Shown: piece after piece, positions 13,672 through 21,660 of the stretch
Position numbering within the stretch: the first letter of the stretch is position 1
Layout of the letters: each line of letters begins with the position of its first letter
Notes under the pieces: model-generated
What the model saw: the letters and a program-made list of their open reading frames with translations, nothing else
Told to the model about the DNA's origin: nothing
Databases searched by the model: none
NCBI GenBank assembly: GCA_027619375.1
Contig: JAQCFL010000007.1
Span: 1-41,238 of the forward strand
Origin: Verrucomicrobiota bacterium
GTDB lineage: Bacteria > Verrucomicrobiota > Verrucomicrobiia > Verrucomicrobiales > Akkermansiaceae
Direction: 5' to 3'
Length of the DNA stretch: 41,238 nt
Program-made: the position numbers and the translations under genes

Positions 13672-14569
13672 TTTTTCGGGCCACGACGAGGGCGCTGATG
13701 GTCAGTTTGTTGGCGACCGCCTGTTCGAGGCTGAAGCCATGTTGGGGGTAGAAGGCGGATGATTCGATGTTGAACCCGCAACTGCTCACCAGATCGAGAA
13801 GCTTCGTGTCGGATTCGGGATTGAAGAGGTGATCCGGCGCCGGTGAATTGAGGGGAACGTGAATCAGCAGTTTTCCGGACGGGGTGAGGGCCTCGCGGAG
13901 AGCCCGCAAGGCACCTTTCGGATCCTCGAGGTGTTCGAGGACCTCCGAGAAGAGGATGCCATCAAATTGGTCGGTGCCGGAAGCGGCCTCATAGAGATCC
14001 TTCTTTCTCAGGCGGACATCTCGATGGACCCCGATTCTGTGCAGGCAGTCCTTCGTCTCGGTCAGGCTCGATTCACTGATGTCCCAGGCTTCGAGGGAGG
14101 CACATCTCGGATCGTTGGCGGGAAAGGAGAGCAGCAGACCATGTCCGGGTCCGATTTCCAGAAAGGAATACCCGTCGGGCAGGGTGGGAAGGAAGGAATG
14201 ACGAAGGTAGTGGAGGGCGCTGGTGTGGTTGGGCCACCAAAGCTGGGTCATCAGAAGACCGCGCATGTAGGGCACCATGACCTCCGGACGGTCATAGACC
14301 TGGGCAAAGGCGTCCGCGAAGGTCTTCAGTCGATACTCCCCGCTGCGCCGAAACTCGAGTTCCTCCCGCAAAAAGGCATCGCAGATCCAATTGTAGCCCT
14401 CGCAGTAGCTTCGCAGGTCCTTGCCGGCAATTTTCAGGATCATTCCCGCGACTTCCTCAAGGAGGGCGACTTCTTCCGGAGTGCAGGCATCCATCCGGGT
14501 TCGCAGGGTGCGGGAGTACTGCGGACTGACTTCAAGTTGCAGGGTGTGTATCTGTTCCAATGCATTCAT
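13655..14569 (-). CDS. class I SAM-dependent methyltransferase
   Basis: 304 residues. An alpha-helical amino part of about 130 residues (TPEEVALLEEVAGMILKIAG, YCEGYNWICDAFLREELEFR) precedes a Rossmann methyltransferase domain: motif I FLEIGPGHG at 136-144, LEAWDISESSLTETK (acidic residue contacting SAM), FDGILFSEVLEHLEDPKGAL (motif IV plus EHLxDP) and LTPSGKLLIHVPLNSPAPDH. No signal peptide, so cytoplasmic. It starts 11 bases past the MBOAT stop and overlaps the VOC gene. It probably methylates the small-molecule or carrier-bound group handled by the operon; O- or C-methylation cannot be told. The domain call is sure and the substrate unknown. Confidence 0.87.
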   Translation of the reverse strand: MNALEQIHTLQLEVSPQYSRTLRTRMDACTPEEVALLEEVAGMILKIAGKDLRSYCEGYNWICDAFLREELEFRRSGEYRLKTFADAFAQVYDRPEVMVPYMRGLLMTQLWWPNHTSALHYLRHSFLPTLPDGYSFLEIGPGHGLLLSFPANDPRCASLEAWDISESSLTETKDCLHRIGVHRDVRLRKKDLYEAASGTDQFDGILFSEVLEHLEDPKGALRALREALTPSGKLLIHVPLNSPAPDHLFNPESDTKLLDLVSSCGFNIESSAFYPQHGFSLEQAVANKLTISALVVARKNDADL

Positions 14570-14580
14570 GTTTGATCAAC

Positions 14581-15732
14581 TTAGTTTGAAATTGCCGTGA
14601 TGAGTCGCTCCACGCCCTGGGGTGACAGTCCGAGGGCCGTGGCGCCGAGAGCGATATAGAATGTCGTGCAAAAGCACAACGTGGGACGTCCATACCAGGT
14701 CTTGGCAAATCTCTTGAACCAGGCCGGCCAGTGTTTCTTGAGGAGGGTGGCCAGCAGGACGCCAATGCCATTGTACAGTCCGAACAGCAGCATCCAGCCA
14801 CTTGATCCATGCCACAACCCGATGAGCAGGAAGGAGACGATGATGCTGACCCCGATGACGACCTGCAACGGGACCCGGGGAAACCTCCTGGCCATCAACA
14901 TCGAGAGAGGGGAGAAGACGATGTCCCGGGCGAGGTGGGACAAGGTCATGTGCCAGTGCCTCCAGAAATCGGAGGGATTGGTCTGCGAGAACGGGTGGGA
15001 GAAATTTTTCAGAATGGGCATGCCGATCATGCCTCCCAAGGCGATGCTGATGTCGTTGAAGCCGGAGAAGTTCAGGTAGATGTAAAAGAGGAAAAGAAGG
15101 GTGCAGATCGGGAAGGAGATCAGCTCCAAGTGTGATCCCATGGAGAGCAGGTAGGGGTAAGTGATCTGGTAGAGGGCCGGGCCGAGAAGCAGCACTTTGA
15201 AGAAACCGCCGCTCATGCGCAGAAAGGAATCGTCGAAACGGACCCGGTCGGCGGTTCCATGGAGCCATTGCATGTGGTGGGAATAGCTGTTGATGGGGCC
15301 GACGAAGAAGGTGAGGGGATTGAACAGAAAGCCCATGAAATCGAGGAAGGCGACGCGCCCGACCTTTTGCTGGATCATCTCCATTCCCAGGGAGCACAGT
15401 CGGAACATCGCGTAGGAGAGACCCAGGAGCTCCACGAAGTTGGAGCGCTTGAGGGGGACGAGGAGGAAAATGGGCAGGAGGACGAGACAGGAATAGAGAT
15501 GTTTCCGTGGGACAAAGCGGCAGATCAGCCAAAAGAAGCAGGCCAGGACCGCGAAGCTGATGAGACTTCTGGTGGCGGCATAACCTCCGACATGCAGGTA
15601 GAGAGCGCTGCCCGCTGCAATCGAGGCCAGGGAGAGGATGCGGCTCCGGAAGCGCAGGGAGACGCCGCCCAGCACCCGGGCGGTTGCGGTGAAGACCAGC
15701 ATGCCCAAGAGGATCTGGAGAACGTGGTCCAT
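14581..15732 (-). CDS. MBOAT-family membrane O-acyltransferase (AlgI/DltB type)
   Basis: 383-residue polytopic membrane protein with about ten hydrophobic helices. The family signature DFWRHWHMTLSHLARDIV lies around residue 255 and the catalytic His is in LIGLWHGSSGW around residue 305. FVGPINSY and YIYLNFSGFNDISIALGGMI are also typical of AlgI/DltB-like proteins that acylate exported polysaccharides, teichoic acids or proteins. ATG 15732 shares one base with the stop of the preceding 33-codon gene (TGATG), which fixes the start. Within the operon it is preceded by an SGNH-like partner and a carrier protein, as in alginate acetylation (AlgI/AlgJ) and D-alanylation (DltB/DltC/DltD). Use of a carrier-bound donor is inferred from that analogy. 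Confidence 0.93.
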   Translation of the reverse strand: MDHVLQILLGMLVFTATARVLGGVSLRFRSRILSLASIAAGSALYLHVGGYAATRSLISFAVLACFFWLICRFVPRKHLYSCLVLLPIFLLVPLKRSNFVELLGLSYAMFRLCSLGMEMIQQKVGRVAFLDFMGFLFNPLTFFVGPINSYSHHMQWLHGTADRVRFDDSFLRMSGGFFKVLLLGPALYQITYPYLLSMGSHLELISFPICTLLFLFYIYLNFSGFNDISIALGGMIGMPILKNFSHPFSQTNPSDFWRHWHMTLSHLARDIVFSPLSMLMARRFPRVPLQVVIGVSIIVSFLLIGLWHGSSGWMLLFGLYNGIGVLLATLLKKHWPAWFKRFAKTWYGRPTLCFCTTFYIALGATALGLSPQGVERLITAISN

Positions 15733-15833
15733 CAGAATCGCTCGTAGACCAAATTCACGTTTGTGGAGACGGCGCCGATGAACAGCGCACATGCCGCGAG
15801 GAACAAGTAGAGCAGGGCGAGGAGGATTTTCAT
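15732..15833 (-). CDS. 33-residue membrane peptide between the SGNH and MBOAT genes
   Basis: Reads MKILLALLYLFLAACALFIG then AVSTNVNLVYERF. Almost entirely one hydrophobic helix (3-21); L12-A-A-C15 could serve as a lipobox. Its ATG overlaps the SGNH stop (ATGA, 15830-15833) and its TGA overlaps the MBOAT start (TGATG, 15730-15734), so translation is coupled on both sides, which strongly supports a real gene. In position it recalls the tiny DltX peptide of dlt operons, though sequence and order differ. A helper subunit of the MBOAT is a reasonable inference. Confidence 0.72.
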   Translation of the reverse strand: MKILLALLYLFLAACALFIGAVSTNVNLVYERF

Positions 15834-16909
15834 GGAGTTGGGTCCAGTTTGCAGTGGTGGATGACGGCCGCGAGGCTGCGGCTGAAGAGCAGCGATCCCG
15901 ATTCGTTGACGTGTCGGTAATCGTGAAAATAGTGGCGGCTGTCGTTGCGTGGCACCGCGGAGAAGAGGACCTCTTCCGGGATGGAAATGGTTTTGAATCC
16001 GTGTTTTGGATCAGGCGCGAAGACGACTTGTTCCTGGTATTCCTGCTCGGATTTGTAGCTGGACTTCGGCGTGTCTACGAACACGACCGTGACATTGTGC
16101 TTCCTTGCCTTGGCCGCGATCAGGTCACAGATGTAGGCTTGCCAGTCGTTTTGGGTGGGAACAATCCGGAGTCCGTGGCCCTCTGCGGGCACGGGGCCTG
16201 GTTGCAGGAACGAGTGCATGGGACGCTCCGCCAGCGTGATGGGCAGGCCGGCCGGGTAACCCTCGGGATGCGGTCCGGATTCCATGGTGCTCCGTTTCCT
16301 GCGCTGGTGGCCCTGGCGATCGACAATCTCCTGCTCCACGTATTGCTCATCGAGGGGAACCAATCGATTGATGAGGAGGCGGGGCATGATCAGGAGTTGC
16401 TCTCCATAAATTTGCAGGGCTCCCCGCACGGGCAGGCCCGAGGTGGTGGGGAGGTCCTGCCAGCGAAAGACATATTTCAGCGCGCTGTGGGGTCGATTCG
16501 ACTGATCGGGCAGGCTGAAGTAGGCGACGTCACACGAGCGATGCTTCAGGAACTCGGCGAAGATCATGTAATCGAGCATCGGGCCATTCCAGTTGTGGCA
16601 GAGGTTGAGGACCTTCGGGTGGATGCCATCCGGGTTCAGCTTTCCAAGTGCGTCCTCCACCGCCAATGGTTCCACGGCGTCCCAAAGACCGGAGCTGCCG
16701 ATGAAGACATGATCGACGTGGCCGGTCTCCTCGAAGAGGGCCTGCCTGTACCATTGAAACGGGCCGAAGCGGGGTTCGGCGATGGCGTAGTTGGCCTCGC
16801 GATCCGTCAGTGGAGGGAGGAAGAGGGGCGACAAGGCGTAGGTGAGCACCAGTCCGAGTTTCACCCGGAGGGAAGATCGGAACGGGGCCCCTTTCCTGAA
16901 GAGCTTCAT
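15830..16909 (-). CDS. membrane-anchored SGNH-hydrolase-like protein, MBOAT partner
   Basis: 359 residues. An amino-terminal membrane anchor (VKLGLVLTYALSPLFLPPL, about 16-34) is followed by an extracytoplasmic SGNH-like domain: HVDHVFIGSSGLWDAVEP (block I, Ser in GSSG), VLNLCHNWNG, VTVVFVDTPKSSYKSE and the C-terminal HYFHDYRHVNESGSLLFSRS, where DYRH supplies the Asp-x-x-His block. This is the layout of AlgJ/AlgX- and DltD-like proteins that work beside MBOAT transferases and pass acyl groups to the acceptor. ATG 16909 overlaps the ACP stop (ATGA), and its own stop overlaps the 33-codon gene. The domain class is fairly sure; catalytic competence is inferred from the visible Ser and Asp/His. 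Confidence 0.75.
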   Translation of the reverse strand: MKLFRKGAPFRSSLRVKLGLVLTYALSPLFLPPLTDREANYAIAEPRFGPFQWYRQALFEETGHVDHVFIGSSGLWDAVEPLAVEDALGKLNPDGIHPKVLNLCHNWNGPMLDYMIFAEFLKHRSCDVAYFSLPDQSNRPHSALKYVFRWQDLPTTSGLPVRGALQIYGEQLLIMPRLLINRLVPLDEQYVEQEIVDRQGHQRRKRSTMESGPHPEGYPAGLPITLAERPMHSFLQPGPVPAEGHGLRIVPTQNDWQAYICDLIAAKARKHNVTVVFVDTPKSSYKSEQEYQEQVVFAPDPKHGFKTISIPEEVLFSAVPRNDSRHYFHDYRHVNESGSLLFSRSLAAVIHHCKLDPTP

Positions 16910-17157
16910 TGGCCTTGAAGCGCGTCGATCTTCTCGATCAATTCCCCGACGTTTCTCAGGGAGGTTCCCTCGCCGATGGCGAAGCGGATGGAGAACTCGT
17001 TCTCGATCGCGAGGAGCAGGCGGATGTGCTGGAGACTGTCCCAGCCATCCACATCCTCGGCGGTCATCGTCTCCACGAGTTGAATCGATTCATCGCCGAA
17101 GACATCGTGAAAGATGCCTTCGAGGCGGGCCTTGGTTGTGTTTTTATCCGAACTCAT
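16906..17157 (-). CDS. acyl carrier protein
   Basis: 83-residue four-helix acyl/peptidyl carrier protein. ARLEGIFHDVFGDES forms helix I and MTAEDVDGWDSLQHIRLLLA contains Ser41 within DSL, the phosphopantetheine attachment site; ENEFSIRFAIGE and LRNVGELIEKIDAL complete the fold. ATG 17157 is chosen over an in-frame upstream start at 17223 because it overlaps the fkbH stop in ATGA and leaves a standard-length carrier. It follows the FkbH-like gene; in known pathways such enzymes load a glyceryl group onto the carrier thiol. It has no fatty-acid synthase neighbours, so a dedicated carrier is likely. Confidence 0.92.
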   Translation of the reverse strand: MSSDKNTTKARLEGIFHDVFGDESIQLVETMTAEDVDGWDSLQHIRLLLAIENEFSIRFAIGEGTSLRNVGELIEKIDALQGQ

Positions 17158-18761
17158 GATGGTTGTTGGAGTATGGTGATGAAGTGTTTTTTTTGCTGGT
17201 AGCGGGCGATTTCCAGAGTCCACGCGCTGTCCTCTTCCGGTCCTTGTGCATCGGGAAGGGGCGAGAAGCCCATGGTGGGGAAGAACTCCGAGACCATCCC
17301 GTTTCGACCGGTGGGACTGAATCTGCCCCGGAGGCTGCTGACGCCCCGTGCTTCCGCGAGCGCGACCAAGGTGTTGAGCGCGGCGTCTTCGACCTGTCGC
17401 TTCAGGACGCGGCAGCTCATCAGCCAGGTGTCGATTTCCCAGATGCCTGGGTCATCCTCCCTGCAAATGATGACGCTGATGGTGCCGTTGTCTCCGAAGC
17501 GGTCGAGGAGCTTGACCTGGTAAGGAAAGCAATTGTGGTCTTCCACCATCTCCAGAACATCAGACACCGAATGCCTTCTGGTGGTCAGGTTGAATTGATT
17601 GGTCTTGTTGATCAGCTGGGTGACGCGATTGACATTCTGCGAATCAACCGTCTCGAAGGACATTTTCATTCCGAGGGAGGAGAGGAAGCCGTCGAGGTCT
17701 CCGGATTCGGAGAGGGCGTCCTGGCGGGCCTGATTGGCCTGGTACATTTCGGTGCGCTGGGAATCCTCCGCAGTGAATGAGACGGCCTCGAAGTAGCCGG
17801 CGGCGGACAGGACCTGGGCGTAGAAGGCCGGATTCTCTGGAAGTTCCGGGACCGAGACTTCGGGCATCTGCTGGCGGACAAGCTCCCGTTCGGCCGGATT
17901 GTCGTCCACAAACACGATGCTGTCGGTGCCAACGTTCAAGGTCTCGGCGATGAACCGCAGGTTTGAGACCTTGTCGGTCCAATTTGCAACGAAGACGGCG
18001 AAGTCGTCCAACCCAAGGGCCATGCCGTCGAGTTCGAGGAAGGCGTTGCGGGCGACGTCCTCATCGTTTTTCGAGACCACGGCAAGAATGACCCCCTGCT
18101 GCTTGTAGCGCAGGGCCAGCCGCTGAAGATCCAGGTGGGCTTCGCCGACCGGATCTCCCTGCCCGACGCGCACTCCTTCGAGCCCATCGTCGCCGATCAC
18201 CCCGCTCCAGAGGGTGTTGTCGAGGTCCAGGGCGAGGACCTTTTTCGTCTTCCCGCGGATCGCGCCAAGCACCCTGGCCAGATGTTCGGTGACGATGGGG
18301 ATGAAGATTTGGTCGAAGGGCAATCGGGCGGTGAACCATTGTCCCGGGTCGGTCCACCGGGAGAGTCCGATCAATTCCGCCAGTGCGGCGAGGTCGAAAA
18401 GGTAGTTTGGGCTCTCTGTGGTGATCTGGCGGATGGTTCGGTTGATCTCCTCGAGACAACGCCACGAGGTTCCCGGGATGGTCTGTTCCAAGCTGCCGGC
18501 GGGCTGCAGGGCGGGCTTTGGAATCGTGGAGATGAGGACCGGCGCTCCGGCATTCTCGTTGAAACCGCGCAAGGTGACCTCGATTTGTCTGATCGCCGCT
18601 GCCACCTCAGCCTGTTCTCTTTCAAGACATCCGGGGGATGTTTGTGGCAGAACGCTGTGATCGAGGAGGACCACCACCACATCGACCTTCGCCCGGGAAA
18701 CACCGGAGGCCGGATCGATGGCCTCTTGCACGATTTGACCGAACTCCGCCTCATGCACCTC
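17154..18761 (-). CDS. FkbH-like HAD-superfamily (HAD-IIIC) protein, main body (second frame)
   Basis: About 535 codons from the shift point (first possible restart GTG 18758). Order: rest of an SGNH-like amino domain (HEAEFGQIVQEAIDPASG, VDVVVVLLDHS), then a HAD phosphatase domain with VLALDLDNTLWSGVIGDDG (motif I, DxDxT), GVILAVVSKNDEDVA (motif II) and SIVFVDDNPAERELVRQQMP (motif III/IV), then a GNAT-like C-terminal region (LLDRFGDNGTISVIICRE, WLMSCRVLKRQVEDAAL). FkbH-type enzymes dephosphorylate 1,3-bisphosphoglycerate and load a glyceryl group on an acyl carrier protein. The amino-terminal ~100 residues lie in another frame at 18760-19065; joined, the protein would be about 636 residues, a normal size for the family. 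Its stop overlaps the ACP start. Confidence 0.88.
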   Translation of the reverse strand, partial: EVHEAEFGQIVQEAIDPASGVSRAKVDVVVVLLDHSVLPQTSPGCLEREQAEVAAAIRQIEVTLRGFNENAGAPVLISTIPKPALQPAGSLEQTIPGTSWRCLEEINRTIRQITTESPNYLFDLAALAELIGLSRWTDPGQWFTARLPFDQIFIPIVTEHLARVLGAIRGKTKKVLALDLDNTLWSGVIGDDGLEGVRVGQGDPVGEAHLDLQRLALRYKQQGVILAVVSKNDEDVARNAFLELDGMALGLDDFAVFVANWTDKVSNLRFIAETLNVGTDSIVFVDDNPAERELVRQQMPEVSVPELPENPAFYAQVLSAAGYFEAVSFTAEDSQRTEMYQANQARQDALSESGDLDGFLSSLGMKMSFETVDSQNVNRVTQLINKTNQFNLTTRRHSVSDVLEMVEDHNCFPYQVKLLDRFGDNGTISVIICREDDPGIWEIDTWLMSCRVLKRQVEDAALNTLVALAEARGVSSLRGRFSPTGRNGMVSEFFPTMGFSPLPDAQGPEEDSAWTLEIARYQQKKHFITILQQPS

Positions 18762-18771
18762 AAAGGAGTCC
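18758..18771 (-). other. possible +1 frameshift site in fkbH (GGA CTC CTT TGA G)
   Basis: In the upstream frame the codons are GGA CTC CTT TGA. Slipping from CTT by +1 skips one T and resumes with GAG GTG CAT, which continues the FkbH alignment without loss. CTT TGA is the shift motif of the release-factor-2 gene prfB. Three bases upstream of CTT stands GGA, a weak match to the Shine-Dalgarno-like element that prfB places there. Without experiment this cannot be separated from a one-base indel. Confidence 0.45.
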
Positions 18772-19065
18772 GTGGCGCAGGCAGGCTCCCCGCAGGGCGG
18801 GGGTGATCATCTGGGTGGTGGATGAGCCCACCATGGCGATGCGGAGAGCGGTGAGCTCCCGGAGCTGTTCCTTCGGTTCCGCGATCAGGTCGATGAGACG
18901 ACTGAGACCGTGCAGTTGCACCTCGTTCAAGCGATGAGCCGCCAATGTTTGAAGATCGCGCGCCTGGAGGAGTTCCGGCTTGGCTTTCAGCGTGGTGAGC
19001 CGCGCCCGGAAATCGGCAGGCGCCTCCAGCAGCCAGGGGAGCTCTTCGATGGGATAATTGTTCAC
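18760..19065 (-). CDS. FkbH-like protein, N-terminal part (first frame)
   Basis: 101 codons from GTG 19065: NNYPIEELPWLLEAPADFRA, LTALRIAMVGSSTTQMITPA and LRGACLRHGLL before TGA. LRIAMVGSSTT is block I of the SGNH-like amino domain of FkbH proteins; the expected continuation (E-V-H-E-A-E-F-G-Q) is found immediately downstream in the +1 frame. It is therefore the front of the same protein. The stop lies at CTT TGA, so this may be a programmed frameshift, a split gene with restart at GTG 18758, a mutation or a sequencing error. First gene of the operon; the promoter should lie in 19066-19560. Confidence 0.75.
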   Translation of the reverse strand: MNNYPIEELPWLLEAPADFRARLTTLKAKPELLQARDLQTLAAHRLNEVQLHGLSRLIDLIAEPKEQLRELTALRIAMVGSSTTQMITPALRGACLRHGLL

Positions 19066-19563
19066 ACCTGGATTGCTGAGTCCGCAGGGGTATGGAGAAG
19101 GCCGCTCCCTCCCGAATGGCCTGATCGTTTCACCCCCAAGCGGTGGCAGGGATGGGTGGTGCGAGATGGGGCGCCTGCCAGCGACCTGGCGATTTTTGGT
19201 TTGCCGGGCAACTGCCGGGAGCCTCTCTTCAGTCTCCAGAAGCGGACTGTGGAGTGGGGACAGGCCCCCGTCGGCATCCGGCGTTCCTCTTGCTGGTGGC
19301 TGGCCCTGTCCTGTTTACGGAACACTACCCATCTAGGATGATTGCATGGCAATAGTCGATGATAAACTTTTCCTAATAAAAGGCGCTTGTTCGCTTGGCC
19401 ACTCTTATTTGCGGTCGGGGCCGGGGCCGGCGGATAATCTGTGCACCGCCCTCTATTGGAGGAGCTTGCGGGGGCGGTGGTGTGCGGGGACAAGCTGATC
19501 GTTCATAGGCTGAAGACTTGCAGGACCGGAGGAAACGAGCTATAAAGGCTGAAACAGCCGAAA
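19066..19563. promoter_or_regulatory. 500-bp intergenic region between the fkbH operon and a toxin-antitoxin operon
   Basis: No gene supported. The stretch 19337-19385 (GCAATAGTCGATGATAAACT onward) is much richer in A and T than its surroundings and is the best place for promoters in both directions. GGCTGAAACAGCC at 19547-19559 forms a small hairpin just before the antitoxin ribosome binding site. Confidence 0.4.
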
Positions 19564-19575
19564 AAGGAGGACTGA

Positions 19576-19851
19576 ATGATTACTTTTACAGCGAACGACG
19601 CGAAAAACAAATTCGGGGAGGTCATCGACGCGGCTTTGCAAGGTCCCGTCTCGATCACCAAGCATAACCGTCCCTCCGTGGTGGTGATGTCCGATGCTCA
19701 ATATCAGAGTTTGGCACACGCCAAACACAAGGAATTGAAGGCGGCGGTGGTGGCCGGATTTGACCAGCTCGACCGCGGGGAGTTTTCTCCCTACACGAAT
19801 GAAGAAATTGCCGAGCGCGTGATTGCGCGAAAATTTGGTGAGGCAACTTAA
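19576..19851 (+). CDS. type II antitoxin, Phd/YefM family
   Basis: 91 residues. MITFTANDAKNKFGEVIDAA with PVSITKHNRPSVVVMSDAQY is the Phd/YefM DNA-binding fold that binds its own promoter and, through its disordered tail, the toxin. The tail here (LDRGEFSPYTNEEIAERVIA) is acidic and fits a toxin-binding segment. AAGGAGG at 19564-19570, five bases before ATG 19576, is an unusually strong ribosome binding site for this window and decides the start. The toxin follows after two bases, so the pair forms one operon, probably autoregulated. Confidence 0.9.
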   Translation: MITFTANDAKNKFGEVIDAALQGPVSITKHNRPSVVVMSDAQYQSLAHAKHKELKAAVVAGFDQLDRGEFSPYTNEEIAERVIARKFGEAT

Positions 19852-19853
19852 GG

Positions 19854-20177
19854 ATGGGGGAATATCGTCTCTCTCCGCTTGCGTCCGAGGATTTGGACGG
19901 CATTTACGACTACACCTTTGATGAGTGGGGCGTAGATCAGGTTCGTGTCTACCGCAGCCATGTTGAAAAAGCGCTGGAAGAGGTCACGCAAGACCCCATA
20001 CGCTTGGGAAGCAAGGCGCGGGACGATCTTGTAAATGGGTGCCGCAACTACCGCGTGGAACACCATTACCTGTTCTATCGCATCCGGGGCGACCGCGTGG
20101 AAGTCGGCCGGGTTCTCCATGAGGCAATGAATTGGTTGTTTCCTGCTTGTCAGATGCGGAGGCGGAGATTGTCCTGA
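19854..20177 (+). CDS. type II toxin, RelE/ParE family
   Basis: 107 residues: YRLSPLASEDLDGIYDYTFD, EWGVDQVRVYRSHVEKALEE, LGSKARDDLVNGCRNYRVEH and HYLFYRIRGDRVEVGRVLHE. The A-x-x-DL-x-x-I-x-x-Y-T amino helix and the YRV-x-x-H-x-(I/L)-F-YR strand are typical of ParE-type toxins, which usually poison gyrase; RelE-like ribonuclease action is possible in the family. It sits two bases after its antitoxin. The C-terminus (ACQMRRRRLS) is basic and slightly longer than usual. Confidence 0.88.
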   Translation: MGEYRLSPLASEDLDGIYDYTFDEWGVDQVRVYRSHVEKALEEVTQDPIRLGSKARDDLVNGCRNYRVEHHYLFYRIRGDRVEVGRVLHEAMNWLFPACQMRRRRLS

Positions 20178-20216
20178 TGCGGGTGGCGCAATCAACGTGG
20201 CTGCCCGCGAAATCCG

Positions 20217-21638
20217 ATGAGCACGTCCCCAGTTATCGTCCCCGAGGCCGGAACGGCCCGTTCCGGTGCCCTGACCTCAGAATTTCTCGACGGGTTGCGG
20301 CACGGCTACAGCATGTCTGTTGCCGACCGGGCCTGCCACAACGCCGTCACCAACAGCGAGATCAACTCCCTCGCCCTGAATCGCGAGGTGGTGCGCGGGG
20401 AGGACGGTCACTTCAGCCATCGCATCAAGACCAAGGGGATCACCAACCAGCAGAAGACCGGGCGTTGCTGGATGTTTGCGGCGCTCAATGTCCTGCGGCC
20501 GCAGGTGATCCGCGATCACGGCATGGCGGAGTTCGAGTTTTCGACGGCCTATCTGCAGTTTTGGGACAAGTTGGAGCGGGCCAACCTCTTTCTGGAGTCG
20601 GTCATCGAATTGCGGGAGATGGACTACCTGGATCGGGAGTGGGAGGTGGTCAACAAGTGGGCGCTGCATGATGGGGGGTGGTGGAACTACGTCACGGACC
20701 TCGTTGAGAAGTACGGGGTGGTGCCGCGCGCTGTGATGCCCGAGACCCACGCCAGTTCCCATACCGAGACACTCAACGAGATCCTCGGTCGTTTGGTCCG
20801 CTCCCGTGCCGGGCGCATCCTGGACCGCTTCGCCGAGGGCGCCGGGATGGAGGAAATGCGGACGATGAAGAACGAGGCCCTGCGGGAGGTTTATCGCTTG
20901 CTTGTCCTGAATTTCGGCGAGCCGCCCACCGGGTTCGAGTGGCGTTACCGGCACACGAGGGTGCGGGACGAGAAGGACCCCGATGCGGAGATGCAGAACG
21001 TCGCAGAGGGGGATCTGACGGTTGCCGAGCGCCACACGCCCCGGTCCTTCTACGAACAGTATGTGGGGCGGCCGCTTTCCGATTTCGTCTGTCTCTACAA
21101 CGATCCGAAGAACGAGCTGGACCGCCACTACGCCTTTGACCGCGCCCGGAACATCGTCGGCAGGGAGTGCATGCATTTTGTGAACATCGGGATGGAAGCG
21201 ATGAAGGCGATTTCGATGGACTCCATTCTCGCCAATGAACCGCTCTGGTTCGCGGTGAACATGAGCTGCGACCAGTCCATGGAGCACGGTCTCATGGCGC
21301 ATCAACTGCACGATTACGAGGCGCTCTTCGGGATCGATTTGAGCCTCGGCAAGGCAGACCGGACCCGCTTTCACGCAGGGGCCTCCAATCACGCCATGGC
21401 CCTCATGGGGGTTGATCTCGACTCCGCCGGAAAGCCCCGGAAATGGCTCGTCGAAAACAGTTGGGGGGAGGAGAAGGGGGATGCGGGGCGCTGGACCCTC
21501 CGCGACGACTGGTTCGACGAGCACGTTTACACCATCATCGTCCACAAGAGGCATGTGTCGGCGGAGATCCTGGCCCATTTCGAGGAGGAAGCGGTGGAGT
21601 TGCCCTCCTGGTATCCGGGTGCGGGGGGAGCCTCGTGA
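20217..21638 (+). CDS. pepC: C1-family cysteine aminopeptidase (bleomycin hydrolase / PepC type)
   Basis: 473 residues, the usual length of C1B aminopeptidases, which form hexameric cytosolic barrels and trim peptides from the amino end. The catalytic Cys84 is in NQQKTGRCWMFAALNVLRP, the histidine in GASNHAMALMGVDLD and the asparagine in WLVENSWGEEKGDAGRW. HGLMAHQLHDYEALFGIDLS is also diagnostic. No signal peptide. ATG 20217 gives an amino end without extra sequence. It starts 39 bases past the toxin gene but is probably independent. It converges with the regulator at 21661 (22-bp gap, no clear terminator). Confidence 0.94.
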   Translation: MSTSPVIVPEAGTARSGALTSEFLDGLRHGYSMSVADRACHNAVTNSEINSLALNREVVRGEDGHFSHRIKTKGITNQQKTGRCWMFAALNVLRPQVIRDHGMAEFEFSTAYLQFWDKLERANLFLESVIELREMDYLDREWEVVNKWALHDGGWWNYVTDLVEKYGVVPRAVMPETHASSHTETLNEILGRLVRSRAGRILDRFAEGAGMEEMRTMKNEALREVYRLLVLNFGEPPTGFEWRYRHTRVRDEKDPDAEMQNVAEGDLTVAERHTPRSFYEQYVGRPLSDFVCLYNDPKNELDRHYAFDRARNIVGRECMHFVNIGMEAMKAISMDSILANEPLWFAVNMSCDQSMEHGLMAHQLHDYEALFGIDLSLGKADRTRFHAGASNHAMALMGVDLDSAGKPRKWLVENSWGEEKGDAGRWTLRDDWFDEHVYTIIVHKRHVSAEILAHFEEEAVELPSWYPGAGGAS

Positions 21639-21660
21639 GAAGGTTGGGGGCGAAGGCTGC

